This document shows positions 25,179 to 34,257 of a DNA stretch of 64,000 nt, piece by piece. The first letter of the stretch is position 1; every line of letters begins with the position of its first letter. A program made the position numbers and the translations under genes. The notes beneath the pieces were generated by a model. That model saw only the letters and a program-made list of their open reading frames with translations. It ran no database searches and was not told the DNA's origin. Origin of the DNA: Vibrio splendidus (lineage in GTDB: Bacteria > Pseudomonadota > Gammaproteobacteria > Enterobacterales > Vibrionaceae); the NCBI RefSeq assembly GCF_002873455.1, contig NZ_MCUN01000013.1:62001-126000 (forward strand), in the 5' to 3' direction.

Positions 25179-25811
25179 ATGATCGTTGATTTGAACCTAA
25201 TCCCACAAACGTTTGATATGCTTCACGCAGGCCTAACTGCATCAAGCGTTTTACTACTGCTAATTGCCGTTTCTCGTAAAACCAAAGTGGTTGAGAAAGT
25301 CGTAGAAAAACCAGTAGAAAAGATCGTTGAAGTTGAAAAGCCAATTGAGAAAATTGTCGAAGTAGAGAAAGTTGTTGAAGTTGAACGTGTGATCGAAAAA
25401 GTAGTAGAAGTTGAATCTAAGCTTGCAACAGCACCAACAGATTCTGCAATGCAACTATTGTCAATCATGCAGCAAGAAGCACGTTTAATCGACTTCCTAA
25501 AAGAAGACCTAACTTCATTCTCTGATGAAGAAGTTGGCGCGGCAGCACGTGTTATTCACACTGGCGGCCAAAAAGTATTAGCAGACTACGTAACACTTGC
25601 ACACATCCGTAATGAAGATGAAGAGACTCGTATTACTGTAGTTGAAGGCTTTAACCCTCAAGAAATCCGTCTAACAGGCAACGTAACAGGCAATGCTCCA
25701 TTCAACGGCACACTGGTTCATAAAGGCTGGAAAGCAACTGACATGAACCTGCCTAAGCTAGCTCAAAACTACGACGCATCTGTAATTGCACCGGCAGAGG
25801 TGGAGCTATAA
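25179..25811 (+). CDS. DUF2760 protein with a membrane helix and a VEK-rich stalk
   Basis: The protein has 210 residues. An N-terminal hydrophobic helix (LTASSVLLLLIAVS) is followed by a highly charged, heptad-like stalk of about 50 residues built of VEKVVEK, VEKPIEK and VEVERV units. The C-terminal ~115 residues are the DUF2760 domain (LLSIMQQEARLIDFLKEDLT, RVIHTGGQKVLADYV, VTGNAPFNGTLVHKGWKA). The topology suggests a membrane anchor holding a cytoplasmic DUF2760 domain at a distance. Its stop overlaps the start of the first hsp70 by one base, so the two are translationally coupled. No biochemical role is established that I know of. The pairing with Hsp70 implies a co-chaperone or membrane recruiter. 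Confidence 0.85.
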   Translation: MIVDLNLIPQTFDMLHAGLTASSVLLLLIAVSRKTKVVEKVVEKPVEKIVEVEKPIEKIVEVEKVVEVERVIEKVVEVESKLATAPTDSAMQLLSIMQQEARLIDFLKEDLTSFSDEEVGAAARVIHTGGQKVLADYVTLAHIRNEDEETRITVVEGFNPQEIRLTGNVTGNAPFNGTLVHKGWKATDMNLPKLAQNYDASVIAPAEVEL

Positions 25812-27805
25812 TGGAACACCAAACTCAGCCATCATCGCACGAGTCATCTGCACAGACACATTCACAAGAGCTATCTTCTCAAGAGCAACATCAGGCGCCT
25901 AAGTTCAGTGTTGGTATCGATTTAGGTACCACACACTGCGTTTTGTCTTACATCGACACAACCAATGAAGACGCTCGTGTAGAGGTGATGCCAATCCCTC
26001 AACTGACGGCTCCTGGTACAGTAGAAACTCGCAGCCAACTTGGCTCGTTCCTATACCAGCCGCACGAACATGAAATGAACTCTGGTTCTCGCGTTCTGCC
26101 TTGGTCTTCTGAGCCGAAAGCACTAGTTGGTGCTATCGCTCGTAACCTTGGTTCTAAAACCCCTATTCGCTTGGTCGCGAGTGCAAAATCTTGGTTATGC
26201 CACAGTGGTGTAAACCGTCGCGATGCATTCCTTCCAGCAGGCAGCCCTGAAGAAATTGAAAAAGTATCTCCGCTTAAGACAACTGAGTTGTACCTTGAGC
26301 ACCTTAAAGATGCTTGGAATCACGCGAATCCAGAGCACAAACTGGCAGACCAAGATGTAACGATCACCGTCCCTGCTTCGTTCGATCCTGCCGCTCGTGA
26401 CCTAACGGCAGAAGCCGCACGTAATGTGGGCTTCACTCACCTGACGCTTCTAGAAGAACCACAAGCCGCACTATATAGCTGGATTGATAACAGCAACGAC
26501 ACATGGCGTGATGAAGTAGACGTGGGTGACATCGTGCTTGTAGTCGATATCGGTGGTGGTACAACTGACCTTTCTTTAGTTGAAGTAACACAAGACGATG
26601 GCAATCTAAGTCTGAACCGTATCGCAGTAGGTGAACATATTCTACTTGGCGGCGACAACATGGACTTAGCTCTTGCTTACCGTCTGAAAATGAAACTGGC
26701 TCAAGAAGGCAAAGAACTGGCTCCTTGGCAGGTTCAAGCGATGACTCACGCGTGTCGTGATGCAAAAGAAGCATTGCTTAATGATGCTGAGCTTCAATCT
26801 GTGCCGATCGTTGTTCCTAGCCGTGGCTCTAAGCTACTCGGCGCAACACTGAAAACAGAACTGACTCAGCAAGAAGTACAACAAACATTGGTTGATGGCT
26901 TCTTCCCACAAGTCGCTGTAACGGATCACCCGGTACAGAAAACTCGTGGTGCACTGACTCAAATGGGTCTGCCTTACGCTCAAGACGCAGGTATTACTCG
27001 TCACATTGCCGCATTCCTTTCTAAGCAAGCGAACGCGCTTTCTGGAAACAGCGAAGCTGCTCAGCAAGATTTCAACCCGTTTGCAAACATGCCCGGCATG
27101 CCCGGTACAGAAGCGCAAGGGTCAGAAGCGCCAGCGGCAGACTTCATCAAACCAACAGCGGTACTGTTCAATGGTGGTGTTCTAAAATCGAACCTACTGT
27201 CAGAACGCCTTTCAGATACGATCAACGAATGGCTGATCAATGCTGACGTTGAGTTTGCTAAACAACTTTCAGGTTTAGACTTAGACCTAGCGGTTGCAAG
27301 TGGCGCTTCTTACTACGGCGCAGTTCGTCGTGGCCAAGGCGTTCGTATCCGTGGTGGTATCGCCTCTTCTTACTACGTTGGTATTGAAAGTGCGATGCCT
27401 GCAATCCCAGGAATGGCTCCTCCAATGGAAGCTCTGTGTGTTGCACCATTTGGTATGGAAGAAGGTTCAAGCGTTCAAGTTCCTAGCCAAGAATTTGGTC
27501 TGGTGATTGGTCAGCCCGTACACTTCCAGTTCTTCGGTTCAACAACACGTCGTGAAGACGAGGCCGGTACGCACCTTGATCACTGGGCTCCAGAAGATCT
27601 TGATGAGCTTCCTGAGATCCAAGTGACACTGCCTGTATCTGAAGGTCGTCGCGAAGGTGAAGTGGTTCCGGTGACTTTAGCGTCTCGTGTTACTGAATTA
27701 GGCACGTTATACCTAGAAGCGATTGCCACTGACAATGGTCAGAAATGGCACGTTGAGTTCGACGTTCGTGAAGATACGAATAGCGACTCAAACGAACAAG
27801 CATAA
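25811..27805 (+). CDS. Divergent Hsp70-family protein, short form without a helical lid
   Basis: The protein has 664 residues. The actin-like ATPase motifs are present: phosphate 1 (VGIDLGTTHCVLSYID), phosphate 2 (VVDIGGGTTDLSLVEV) and the adenosine motif (AVLFNGGVLKSNLLSERL). After residue ~560 a beta-rich part follows (VTELGTLYLEAIATDNGQKW) that could match the substrate-binding beta-sandwich, but there is no alpha-helical lid and no EEVD-like tail. A Pro/Gly/Met-rich loop (MPGMPGTEAQGSEAP) interrupts the ATPase region. It belongs with the next gene's Hsp70 and not with DnaK, HscA or HscC. GGAG precedes its ATG by five bases inside the end of the DUF2760 gene. Confidence 0.88.
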   Translation: MEHQTQPSSHESSAQTHSQELSSQEQHQAPKFSVGIDLGTTHCVLSYIDTTNEDARVEVMPIPQLTAPGTVETRSQLGSFLYQPHEHEMNSGSRVLPWSSEPKALVGAIARNLGSKTPIRLVASAKSWLCHSGVNRRDAFLPAGSPEEIEKVSPLKTTELYLEHLKDAWNHANPEHKLADQDVTITVPASFDPAARDLTAEAARNVGFTHLTLLEEPQAALYSWIDNSNDTWRDEVDVGDIVLVVDIGGGTTDLSLVEVTQDDGNLSLNRIAVGEHILLGGDNMDLALAYRLKMKLAQEGKELAPWQVQAMTHACRDAKEALLNDAELQSVPIVVPSRGSKLLGATLKTELTQQEVQQTLVDGFFPQVAVTDHPVQKTRGALTQMGLPYAQDAGITRHIAAFLSKQANALSGNSEAAQQDFNPFANMPGMPGTEAQGSEAPAADFIKPTAVLFNGGVLKSNLLSERLSDTINEWLINADVEFAKQLSGLDLDLAVASGASYYGAVRRGQGVRIRGGIASSYYVGIESAMPAIPGMAPPMEALCVAPFGMEEGSSVQVPSQEFGLVIGQPVHFQFFGSTTRREDEAGTHLDHWAPEDLDELPEIQVTLPVSEGRREGEVVPVTLASRVTELGTLYLEAIATDNGQKWHVEFDVREDTNSDSNEQA

Positions 27806-27812
27806 TGAATCA

Positions 27813-27840
27813 ACGGCACCTTAACGGGTGCCGTTACTTT
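27813..27840 (+). terminator. Intra-operon hairpin between the two hsp70 genes
   Basis: ACGGCACC (27813-27820), a 6-base loop and GGTGCCGT (27827-27834) are followed by TACTTTAT. The imperfect T-tract suggests partial termination or an RNA-stabilising hairpin rather than a full stop. Confidence 0.5.
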
Positions 27841-27943
27841 ATCAATGCGATTCCCTAGCCCTGTATTAAAAGCATTCCAAAGACAATAATAAGACCAAGA
27901 CTATCCATTAACTGGTCATCACTTTGGCAGAATAAGGTTTTGT

Positions 27944-30784
27944 ATGGCATCTCCTCGTTTTTTAGTCGGCATTGACTTAGGCACAACCAACACTGTGGTT
28001 GCCTACTGTGAAATCAACGACGACCTACAACATGCTCCCGTTTCTCTTTTCGATATTGACCAACTCATCGGCCCCGGTGAAGTGGTTCGCAAGCCGCTAC
28101 TTCCATCCTTTCGTTATCATCCCGCACAAGGTCAGATCTCCCCTTCCGATCTCACTATGCCTTGGGAACCGAGCTTGGTTGAAGGTGATATTCAAAACGT
28201 CATCGTAGGTGAATGGGCTCGCGAACTTGGCGCTAAAGTTGAAGGCCGCCAAGTATCCAGTGCTAAAAGCTGGCTATCTCACCAAGCGGTTGATCGTAAC
28301 TCCGATATTCTGCCTTGGGCAGGCGCAACTGACGTCGATAAGGTGTCCCCTGTTGTTGCAAGCGCAAGCTACCTGAACCACATCCGTCAAGCATGGAACT
28401 ACCGTAACCCAAGCAACAAGCTTGAAGACCAAGACGTTGTAGTAACGGTTCCCGCTTCATTCGATGAGACAGCACGTAAGCTAACACTCGAAGCGGCAGA
28501 GCTGGCGGGCTTAGGTAAGATTCTGTTACTCGAAGAGCCGCAAGCCGTTTGTTATGACTGGTATGCACGTCACCAACAAACCGCTGCAGACGAACTTCAA
28601 CAGATTCCGCTGATTCTAGTGTGTGATGTTGGCGGCGGTACTACCGATTTAAGTTTGATCGAAGCGAGCTTCAACTCAAGCAATGGCGATGACCAAGAAC
28701 TCGCACTCGACCGTATCGGCGTTGGTGAACACTTGATGCTAGGGGGGGATAACCTCGATTTAGCGCTTGCTCACCTTGCTGAGCAACGCTTCAATCAAAA
28801 CAAAAAGTTGAATGCATCTAGCCTAACCAAACTGATTCAACAGACGCGTGCCGCAAAAGAGAGCCTACTTTCAGCTAACGCACCAGACGATGTAAAAATA
28901 ACCATGCTAGGCAGTGGTTCAAAACTGCTTGGTGGTACCAAGAGTATTGGTTTAACCAAACAAGAAGTTCATCAGATTGCACTCGAAGGTTTCTTCCCGC
29001 TTTCTGAGTTCACTGAAGTACCAGACAAACGCCGTAGCGCAGTAGTTGAGTTCGGCTTGCCCTACGCTGCAGATCCTGCGGTAAGTAAGCACGTTGCCGA
29101 ATTCCTAGCGACACATCAACAAGTATCAAAAGCAGCACTAGAGAAATCTGGCGCAATCGAATTTGATGAGACAAAACCGGCTATTCCTGTCGGTGTACTA
29201 CTCAACGGTGGTGTGTTCAACAGTGAGCTTGTTACTGAACGTATTACTAAGTTACTTGGCAATTGGAATGGTTCTCCAATCACTGTGTTAGACAACCCTC
29301 ACCCCGATTGGTCTGTAGCCCTTGGCGCGGTTGCTTTTGGTAAAGCTCGTCGTGGTGCACAATTGAAAATCGGTGGTGGTGCTGCCCGTTCTTACTTCTT
29401 ACACCTACAAGAAAAAAACAAGATGGGTAAAGCACTTTGTCTGCTTGCAAAAGGGACAGAAGAAGGCCAAGAGATACGCTTGAACAGCCGTCGTTTCTCA
29501 CTGACTTTGGGTGAGCCGGTACGTTTTAACTTACTGACTTCAACACACGATCAAATTGCTCATGACACTGCCATTCAAAACGGTGTGATGGTCAATGTCG
29601 ACGCTGACTTGTTCTCCCCTCTTCCACCGTATATTTCTACGTTAGAAGGATCAGGCACTGCCGAGCTTCAAGTCAACCAAAAAGAACGCGTCGAAGTATT
29701 GCTCGCTTGTCAGTTAACTGAAGTCGGCACATTGAAAATGGAATGTGTAAGTACGGAGGATGACACTAAACGTTGGTTGCTTGAATTCGAAGTTAGAAAC
29801 AAGCAAGGCGATGAGTCTGATACCACTAAACTTCACCCAAGATTGGACGAATGTAAGGAGCTTATTTCTCGCCTATACAGCGGCAACAAGAAAAGTGCTG
29901 AATCTAAAGAGATCAAAACACTGGCCAAAGATCTTGAGAAACGACTTGGTAAGCGTGAAGAATGGGACTTTACTACCCTTCGCCACCTGTTTGATTCGTT
30001 CTCTTTAGGTCGTAAACGCCGTCGTCGTTCAGAAGCACACGAGAAGAACTGGCTGCGTTTGGCGGGTTACTCACTGCGCCCAGGCTTTGGTGATCCAACC
30101 GATTCATGGCGTATTGAGCAAATTTGGGGACTCTACCAGCAAAACATCCAATTTCAGAACCATCAAGGTTGGACAGATTGGTGGGTATTCTGGCGTCGTG
30201 TAGCGGGCGGTTTGAACCAAGAACAGCAAGAGACTATCTTGGCTGACATCGCTAAATACCTCCACCCCGGCGCAATGAAGAACCCTAAGACAGCCAAAGA
30301 TGCGCAAGACAACGGCTATGAAGCCATGGTTCGTTTAGCCGCATCACTTGAGCAACTTGAAGTAGAAGATAAAGTGCTGTTGGCAAGCTGGTTCTTAAGC
30401 AAAGCGATTAACCATAACCAATTTGAACAAGCTCACTGGTGGGCGCTAGGTCGATTAGCATCAAGAACGCCTTTGTATGGCAGTCAACACAACGTGATTC
30501 CTAGAGAACAAGCGGAACAGTGGCTACCGAAGCTGCTTGAGCAGAATTGGCAGAAAGAGCAAATGATTGCCTTTGCAGCAGTGATGATTTGTCGTAAGAC
30601 GGGTGACCGACAGTTCGATATCTCTGATGACTACCGCGCTCAAGTTCTTGATAAGTTGAAGCAAAGTAAGGTACCTGATTCATGGCTAACGCTAGTAAGT
30701 GAAGTCACTGAACTTTCTGAAAGCGAGTCTAAGCGCGTATTTGGTGATGCATTGCCAAGCGGGTTAAGCCTGATTAATAACTAG
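27944..30784 (+). CDS. Divergent Hsp70-family protein with C-terminal DUF3731
   Basis: The protein has 946 residues. It has Hsp70 ATPase motifs (VGIDLGTTNTVVAYCE, CDVGGGTTDLSLIEA, VGVLLNGGVFNSELVTERIT), a short beta-rich segment (VEVLLACQLTEVGTLKMECV) that parallels the other Hsp70 here, and then about 300 extra residues forming DUF3731. That part contains HPRLDECKELISRLYSG, FSLGRKRRRRSEAHEKNWLR and WTDWWVFWRRVAGGLN, and is mainly helical. The basic RKRRRR patch and paired Trp motifs hint at nucleic-acid or protein binding. DUF3731 takes the place where canonical Hsp70s have the lid. AAGG six bases before ATG supports the start. With the preceding two genes it makes a three-gene chaperone unit ending in a strong terminator. 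Confidence 0.88.
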   Translation: MASPRFLVGIDLGTTNTVVAYCEINDDLQHAPVSLFDIDQLIGPGEVVRKPLLPSFRYHPAQGQISPSDLTMPWEPSLVEGDIQNVIVGEWARELGAKVEGRQVSSAKSWLSHQAVDRNSDILPWAGATDVDKVSPVVASASYLNHIRQAWNYRNPSNKLEDQDVVVTVPASFDETARKLTLEAAELAGLGKILLLEEPQAVCYDWYARHQQTAADELQQIPLILVCDVGGGTTDLSLIEASFNSSNGDDQELALDRIGVGEHLMLGGDNLDLALAHLAEQRFNQNKKLNASSLTKLIQQTRAAKESLLSANAPDDVKITMLGSGSKLLGGTKSIGLTKQEVHQIALEGFFPLSEFTEVPDKRRSAVVEFGLPYAADPAVSKHVAEFLATHQQVSKAALEKSGAIEFDETKPAIPVGVLLNGGVFNSELVTERITKLLGNWNGSPITVLDNPHPDWSVALGAVAFGKARRGAQLKIGGGAARSYFLHLQEKNKMGKALCLLAKGTEEGQEIRLNSRRFSLTLGEPVRFNLLTSTHDQIAHDTAIQNGVMVNVDADLFSPLPPYISTLEGSGTAELQVNQKERVEVLLACQLTEVGTLKMECVSTEDDTKRWLLEFEVRNKQGDESDTTKLHPRLDECKELISRLYSGNKKSAESKEIKTLAKDLEKRLGKREEWDFTTLRHLFDSFSLGRKRRRRSEAHEKNWLRLAGYSLRPGFGDPTDSWRIEQIWGLYQQNIQFQNHQGWTDWWVFWRRVAGGLNQEQQETILADIAKYLHPGAMKNPKTAKDAQDNGYEAMVRLAASLEQLEVEDKVLLASWFLSKAINHNQFEQAHWWALGRLASRTPLYGSQHNVIPREQAEQWLPKLLEQNWQKEQMIAFAAVMICRKTGDRQFDISDDYRAQVLDKLKQSKVPDSWLTLVSEVTELSESESKRVFGDALPSGLSLINN

Positions 30785-30822
30785 TTTTAGAGCTCATTAG
30801 ATTGGAGCACTAACTAGAAAAG

Positions 30823-30859
30823 AAAAAGCCACTTTCGATTCGTTGAAAGTGGCTTTTTT
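30823..30859 (+). terminator. Strong terminator of the hsp70 operon
   Basis: AAAGCCACTTTC (30825-30836) pairs with GAAAGTGGCTTT (30845-30856), and the T-run follows. The flanking A-run makes it usable on both strands. Confidence 0.92.
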
Positions 30860-30940
30860 ATTGGTGGCTTAAGGCTGGTATGTTTAGTCGACTTATCGCT
30901 TCTTGGTTAAGAGCCTTAGCCGTATTGCAGTTCATCATTG

Positions 30941-31156
30941 TTAATGTTTCGTTCCTGTTGGGTTGATAGAAAAATCCGTATTTTCATAAATATCAGATAA
31001 CTTTTTCGGTTTCTTCTCTTTCGCTCCTTTGTTCGATTGATTATGAGTTTCGCTTAAAAGCCATTGCTCATGCATTTTTGCTGAATCCAAAAACTCTGGA
31101 TCTTCCATTGCTTCCTTGCGAAGTTTATTTACACGTTCGAGAGTATCCCAAATCAT
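30941..31156 (-). CDS. Small hydrophilic protein of unknown function
   Basis: The protein has 71 residues (MIWDTLERVNKLRKEAMEDP, WLLSETHNQSNKGAKEKKPK). It is charged and helical, with no membrane segment and no recognised domain. It is likely a real gene, because a strong GGAGG ribosome site precedes the ATG by nine bases and the reading frame is isolated, not opposite a better one. It converges with the hsp70 operon. I cannot suggest a function. Confidence 0.6.
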   Translation of the reverse strand: MIWDTLERVNKLRKEAMEDPEFLDSAKMHEQWLLSETHNQSNKGAKEKKPKKLSDIYENTDFSINPTGTKH

Positions 31157-31314
31157 AATACTTCACCTCCACTAAGGCAGTAATATAAAGATAGCTCAAC
31201 TCCATAAAACTTCAACTAGCCCAATGAGATAGCGATCTCAATTTCGCAAATTACCTGCTCTATGTCAGTGAAAATAGTCATCATCAACTGAGGGAAAATA
31301 GTCGTTTTCTTCCG

Positions 31315-31332
31315 ATGATCTTCGAAGATCAT
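31315..31332. repeat. Perfect 18-bp palindrome
   Basis: ATGATCTTCGAAGATCAT is a perfect palindrome with no loop. It lies eight bases before a bidirectional terminator and between two minus-strand small genes. It could be a protein site or part of a longer terminator structure. Confidence 0.7.
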
Positions 31333-31338
31333 TAGGCA

Positions 31339-31367
31339 TAAAAAAGCGAGCTCAATGCTCGCTTTTT
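31339..31367. terminator. Bidirectional terminator of the DUF2947 gene
   Basis: AAAAAGCGAGC (31341-31351), a 5-base loop and GCTCGCTTTTT (31357-31367) form a typical intrinsic terminator with A and T tracts on both sides. Confidence 0.9.
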
Positions 31368-31423
31368 GTCTGTTTATCGGTTGTTCGGATCGCCAACACT
31401 CACTCGATTAAATCACACCGAAC

Positions 31424-31897
31424 TTAAGCACGGTTACCAATTTTCACTGTGCCATTTGTCGCAAACCAAAGCGCTTCTGAACGGCGGCGGCCTAGTAGGA
31501 TCGGGCCATCATCGTAGAACAAAAAGTTCTTCCAGTGTTTCTTGAAAACTGACCATTTGGTTTCTAAAACATTGTATTTTTCGTAACAAAAATAAACAGT
31601 TACGTCATCTTGCCAATCAATGAAGTTTAGAATTTCTTCTGGCATTTCAGGCTCATCCGCTTCCCAATTTGCCATCCAGCTGATCTCTTCATTCCAGTTC
31701 GATGCTTTGCTTGGCCAGTCTTGCGAGCTTAGTCTTTCCGCATCAGGACTTTGAGGGCTCACGTTCTCTTTCCAAAACTGAGATGCTCTCGCCTGTGTCA
31801 TTGGTTTAATCTTTTCCAAATCCTCTGCCGGCAGCGGCATTGACTGGTGAGTGAAAATCCATTTTCTTTGGTATTCGTCCAAAGTTGTGTATGACAT
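31424..31897 (-). CDS. DUF2947-like protein
   Basis: The protein has 157 residues, is soluble, and is unusually rich in tryptophan and acidic residues (WMANWEADEPEMPEEILNFI, YNVLETKWSVFKKHWKNFLF). From the start MSYTTLDEYQRKWIFTHQ and the tract IKPMTQARASQFWKENV I take it for the DUF2947 family found in Vibrio and relatives; this is memory-based and not verified. ATG 31897 was chosen over the TTG just before it because GAGGAA stands five bases upstream. It has no known activity, and it is monocistronic. Confidence 0.65.
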   Translation of the reverse strand: MSYTTLDEYQRKWIFTHQSMPLPAEDLEKIKPMTQARASQFWKENVSPQSPDAERLSSQDWPSKASNWNEEISWMANWEADEPEMPEEILNFIDWQDDVTVYFCYEKYNVLETKWSVFKKHWKNFLFYDDGPILLGRRRSEALWFATNGTVKIGNRA

Positions 31898-32036
31898 CAA
31901 AATTCCTCAAATATCTTCTCAGGCTGATGGATCTACCATGCCTATATGTTCTTTTTGATACAGCGGCGATTAGAGATCGCTTGATATTCGCTGCCTTTAA
32001 ATTCGTTATTAACTTGGGCGCTTAAATACTATTTAT

Positions 32037-32624
32037 TTAAACAGCGCGTCTGTCTTCCCAGTTTGGGTTAACTAACGCGGTCAGTACATGGTCTTCCCAT
32101 TTACCGTTAATCTGTATGTAATCTTTAGCAAAACCTTCTCGAGCAAAGCCAAGATGTTCCAATACACTCGCACTGCGTTCATTGTGAGGCATGTAGCCCG
32201 CCATTAAGCGGTGCATGTTCTGCACATCAAACATGTAGTCTTTGGCCATGCTCAAACCTCTGCGCATATAACCATGACCCTGTGCACTTTCAGCAAGCGA
32301 ATAGCCGACATTACATGCATAGAAAGGAAATCGAGACAGATTACTGAATGAAATGGTGCCCAACATTTCGTTGGTGTCATCATTAACAAGCAAACAGTAA
32401 TAACCTAGCCCCATTTTATGAAGCTCGTTTAACTTAATTAGGCGCTGCGCCCAACCCGTTTTATCAAAAAACGCATCTTCGCGAATCGGTTCCCAAGGCT
32501 TAAGGTACTCTCGGTTAGTTTGAAAGTACTCGCTGATCATGTTCGCATCGTCTATTTCAGCGGTGCGTAGAATCAGGTTGCCATCGCGCTTATAAATGCG
32601 TTCTGGTGTGCTCAAATCTTCCAT
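32037..32624 (-). CDS. GNAT-family N-acetyltransferase, RimJ-like
   Basis: The protein has 195 residues. The RimJ/RimL-type GNAT fold is visible: LILRTAEIDDANMISEYFQT at the N-terminus, LGTISFSNLSRFPFYACNVG, the acetyl-CoA loop region YSLAESAQGHGYMRRGLS, then HRLMAGYMPHNERSASVLEH and LGFAREGFAKDYIQINGKWE. RimJ acetylates the N-terminal alanine of ribosomal protein S5, and this protein is of the right size and has the closing ING-W-DH motif. It lies 17 bases after tyrR on the same strand, so it may be co-transcribed with that regulator. Substrate specificity is inferred. Confidence 0.8.
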   Translation of the reverse strand: MEDLSTPERIYKRDGNLILRTAEIDDANMISEYFQTNREYLKPWEPIREDAFFDKTGWAQRLIKLNELHKMGLGYYCLLVNDDTNEMLGTISFSNLSRFPFYACNVGYSLAESAQGHGYMRRGLSMAKDYMFDVQNMHRLMAGYMPHNERSASVLEHLGFAREGFAKDYIQINGKWEDHVLTALVNPNWEDRRAV

Positions 32625-32641
32625 ATCTTGTTCTTATTCGA

Positions 32642-34186
32642 TCAGTTCTTTCTGATACCGTAATCACGAAGCTTATTCGCAATTGAGGTGTGAGATACAT
32701 TCAAACGTTTCGCTAACTTACGGCTTGATGGGAAAGACTGGTAGAGCTTTTCAAGGATCTGAGATTCATAGTCTTTCATGATCTCGTCAAGCGAGCCGTC
32801 TAAGCTCAAGTTAGCCATTCCAGCAGTCATGGTTTCAAGCTGTGGCAAGTGAAATTGTTCAACCGTTAGCGTATCTGAATCCAACTCTGTTAGTGCACGT
32901 AGCACCATGTTGTCTAACTGACGAATGTTGCCCGGCCATTGGTAGTTACCTAGTTGGTCGATTAGTTCTTGAGTCAGTTTCGGTTTCAACATGCCTAATT
33001 GCTGTGCGTATTTCGCGACAAACAATTCCAGTAACGGAGCAACGTCATTAGAGCGCTCACGTAGGGCTGGAATCGACAGAGTCAAAACATTCAAACGGTA
33101 GAACAAATCTTCACGGAATGAACCTGAGTCAGCTAATTCGGAAAGACGATGACGTGTTGACGCGATAATGCGTACATCGGCGTGCATCTCTTCTTCTTCG
33201 CCTACACGTCGGAATGAACCATCTTGAAGGAAGCGCAACAGTTTGATTTGTAGATGTGGGCTCATCTCGCCGATCTCATCTAAAAATACTGTGCCGCCAT
33301 TCGCTTGTTCGAAAATGCCTTTATGACCTTGTTCATGATTGAATGAACCCGGTGCATGACCAAACAGCTCAGTTTCAGCCACGTCATCAGGCATTGATGC
33401 ACAGCTTAGAATCAAGAATGGGAAAGACGCTCGGTTCGAACGGTTATGACACGCTTTAGCCAACATCTCTTTGCCCGTACCTGTGTCACCTTCAATAAGC
33501 AAAGGTTGATCCAGCATAGCCAGTTTCTTAGCTTGGCTGATCAAGGCCTTATGGCGATTAGAGACTCCAACAAAGTGTTCAAAACCTAGGTTATTCTGTT
33601 CAGGGATTGAATCTGGCGTGTTCATCTCTTGGTTACAAGAACGAATTGTCATTACCGCGCTAGCCAGTACTGCTTCGTTCACATCACCACCAAGATAAAT
33701 CGGCAGGATCTCAATAGAGAAATCTAAACCGTCTAACACCACAACTTCACGATGGCGAGTTACATCGCCTTCAATCCAGCGAGCAAAGTTAAAGCTAGGG
33801 ACAAACGTCGCTAACGGCTCACCGATCACTTCCTCTTCTTGTTTACCAAAAAGATTCAATGCAGCGTGGTTCGCCATATCGACTGAGCCTTTAAGGTCAA
33901 TCGCGATCACTGGGTCAGGTAAGTTGGCAAGCAGAGCAATCAGCTCTGTATTATGCCTTTCGCTCGGCATAAATTGGATTTTACGTACATCCTTTACACC
34001 TGAAATTCGGCGAATTTCAGCCATAAGTTCACTAAAAGCATCAAAATTGATATCAGGACAGTTTAGGTAAATAATGCCTTTAACATCAATTTCGATTCCT
34101 CTTAAATCAATGCTTTTTGAGGCCAAGATATCGAGCAACTCACGCGTTAAGCCGAGTCTGTCTTCACACAATACTTCAAGACGCAC
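32642..34186 (-). CDS. tyrR: Transcriptional regulator TyrR
   Basis: The protein has 514 residues, the usual length. An N-terminal ACT domain (MRLEVLCEDRLGLTRELLDI) is followed by a PAS domain (LANLPDPVIAIDLKGSVDMA), an AAA+ domain with Walker A EGDTGTGKEM and Walker B GGTVFLDEIGEM, and a C-terminal helix-turn-helix (SSRKLAKRLNVSHTSIANKL). The GAFTGA loop needed for sigma-54 contact is replaced (HAPGSFNHEQ), as in TyrR, which works with sigma-70. It binds Tyr, Phe or Trp and controls aromatic amino acid synthesis and transport. The start is GTG with AGGA six to seven bases upstream. A TyrR box lies in its own promoter region. Confidence 0.95.
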   Translation of the reverse strand: MRLEVLCEDRLGLTRELLDILASKSIDLRGIEIDVKGIIYLNCPDINFDAFSELMAEIRRISGVKDVRKIQFMPSERHNTELIALLANLPDPVIAIDLKGSVDMANHAALNLFGKQEEEVIGEPLATFVPSFNFARWIEGDVTRHREVVVLDGLDFSIEILPIYLGGDVNEAVLASAVMTIRSCNQEMNTPDSIPEQNNLGFEHFVGVSNRHKALISQAKKLAMLDQPLLIEGDTGTGKEMLAKACHNRSNRASFPFLILSCASMPDDVAETELFGHAPGSFNHEQGHKGIFEQANGGTVFLDEIGEMSPHLQIKLLRFLQDGSFRRVGEEEEMHADVRIIASTRHRLSELADSGSFREDLFYRLNVLTLSIPALRERSNDVAPLLELFVAKYAQQLGMLKPKLTQELIDQLGNYQWPGNIRQLDNMVLRALTELDSDTLTVEQFHLPQLETMTAGMANLSLDGSLDEIMKDYESQILEKLYQSFPSSRKLAKRLNVSHTSIANKLRDYGIRKN

Positions 34187-34257
34187 AAATAGTCCTATTA
34201 TAGGTGTCAGGATAAGTTGACAGTAGTGTGGATTAAGCTCTGAGTTCAGTCAAGAAG

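Noticed and set aside
25223..25468. Minus-strand frames rich in Ser/Thr/Phe opposite the DUF2760 gene
   Set aside because: They are the mirror of the VEK-rich stalk codons, not a separate gene.
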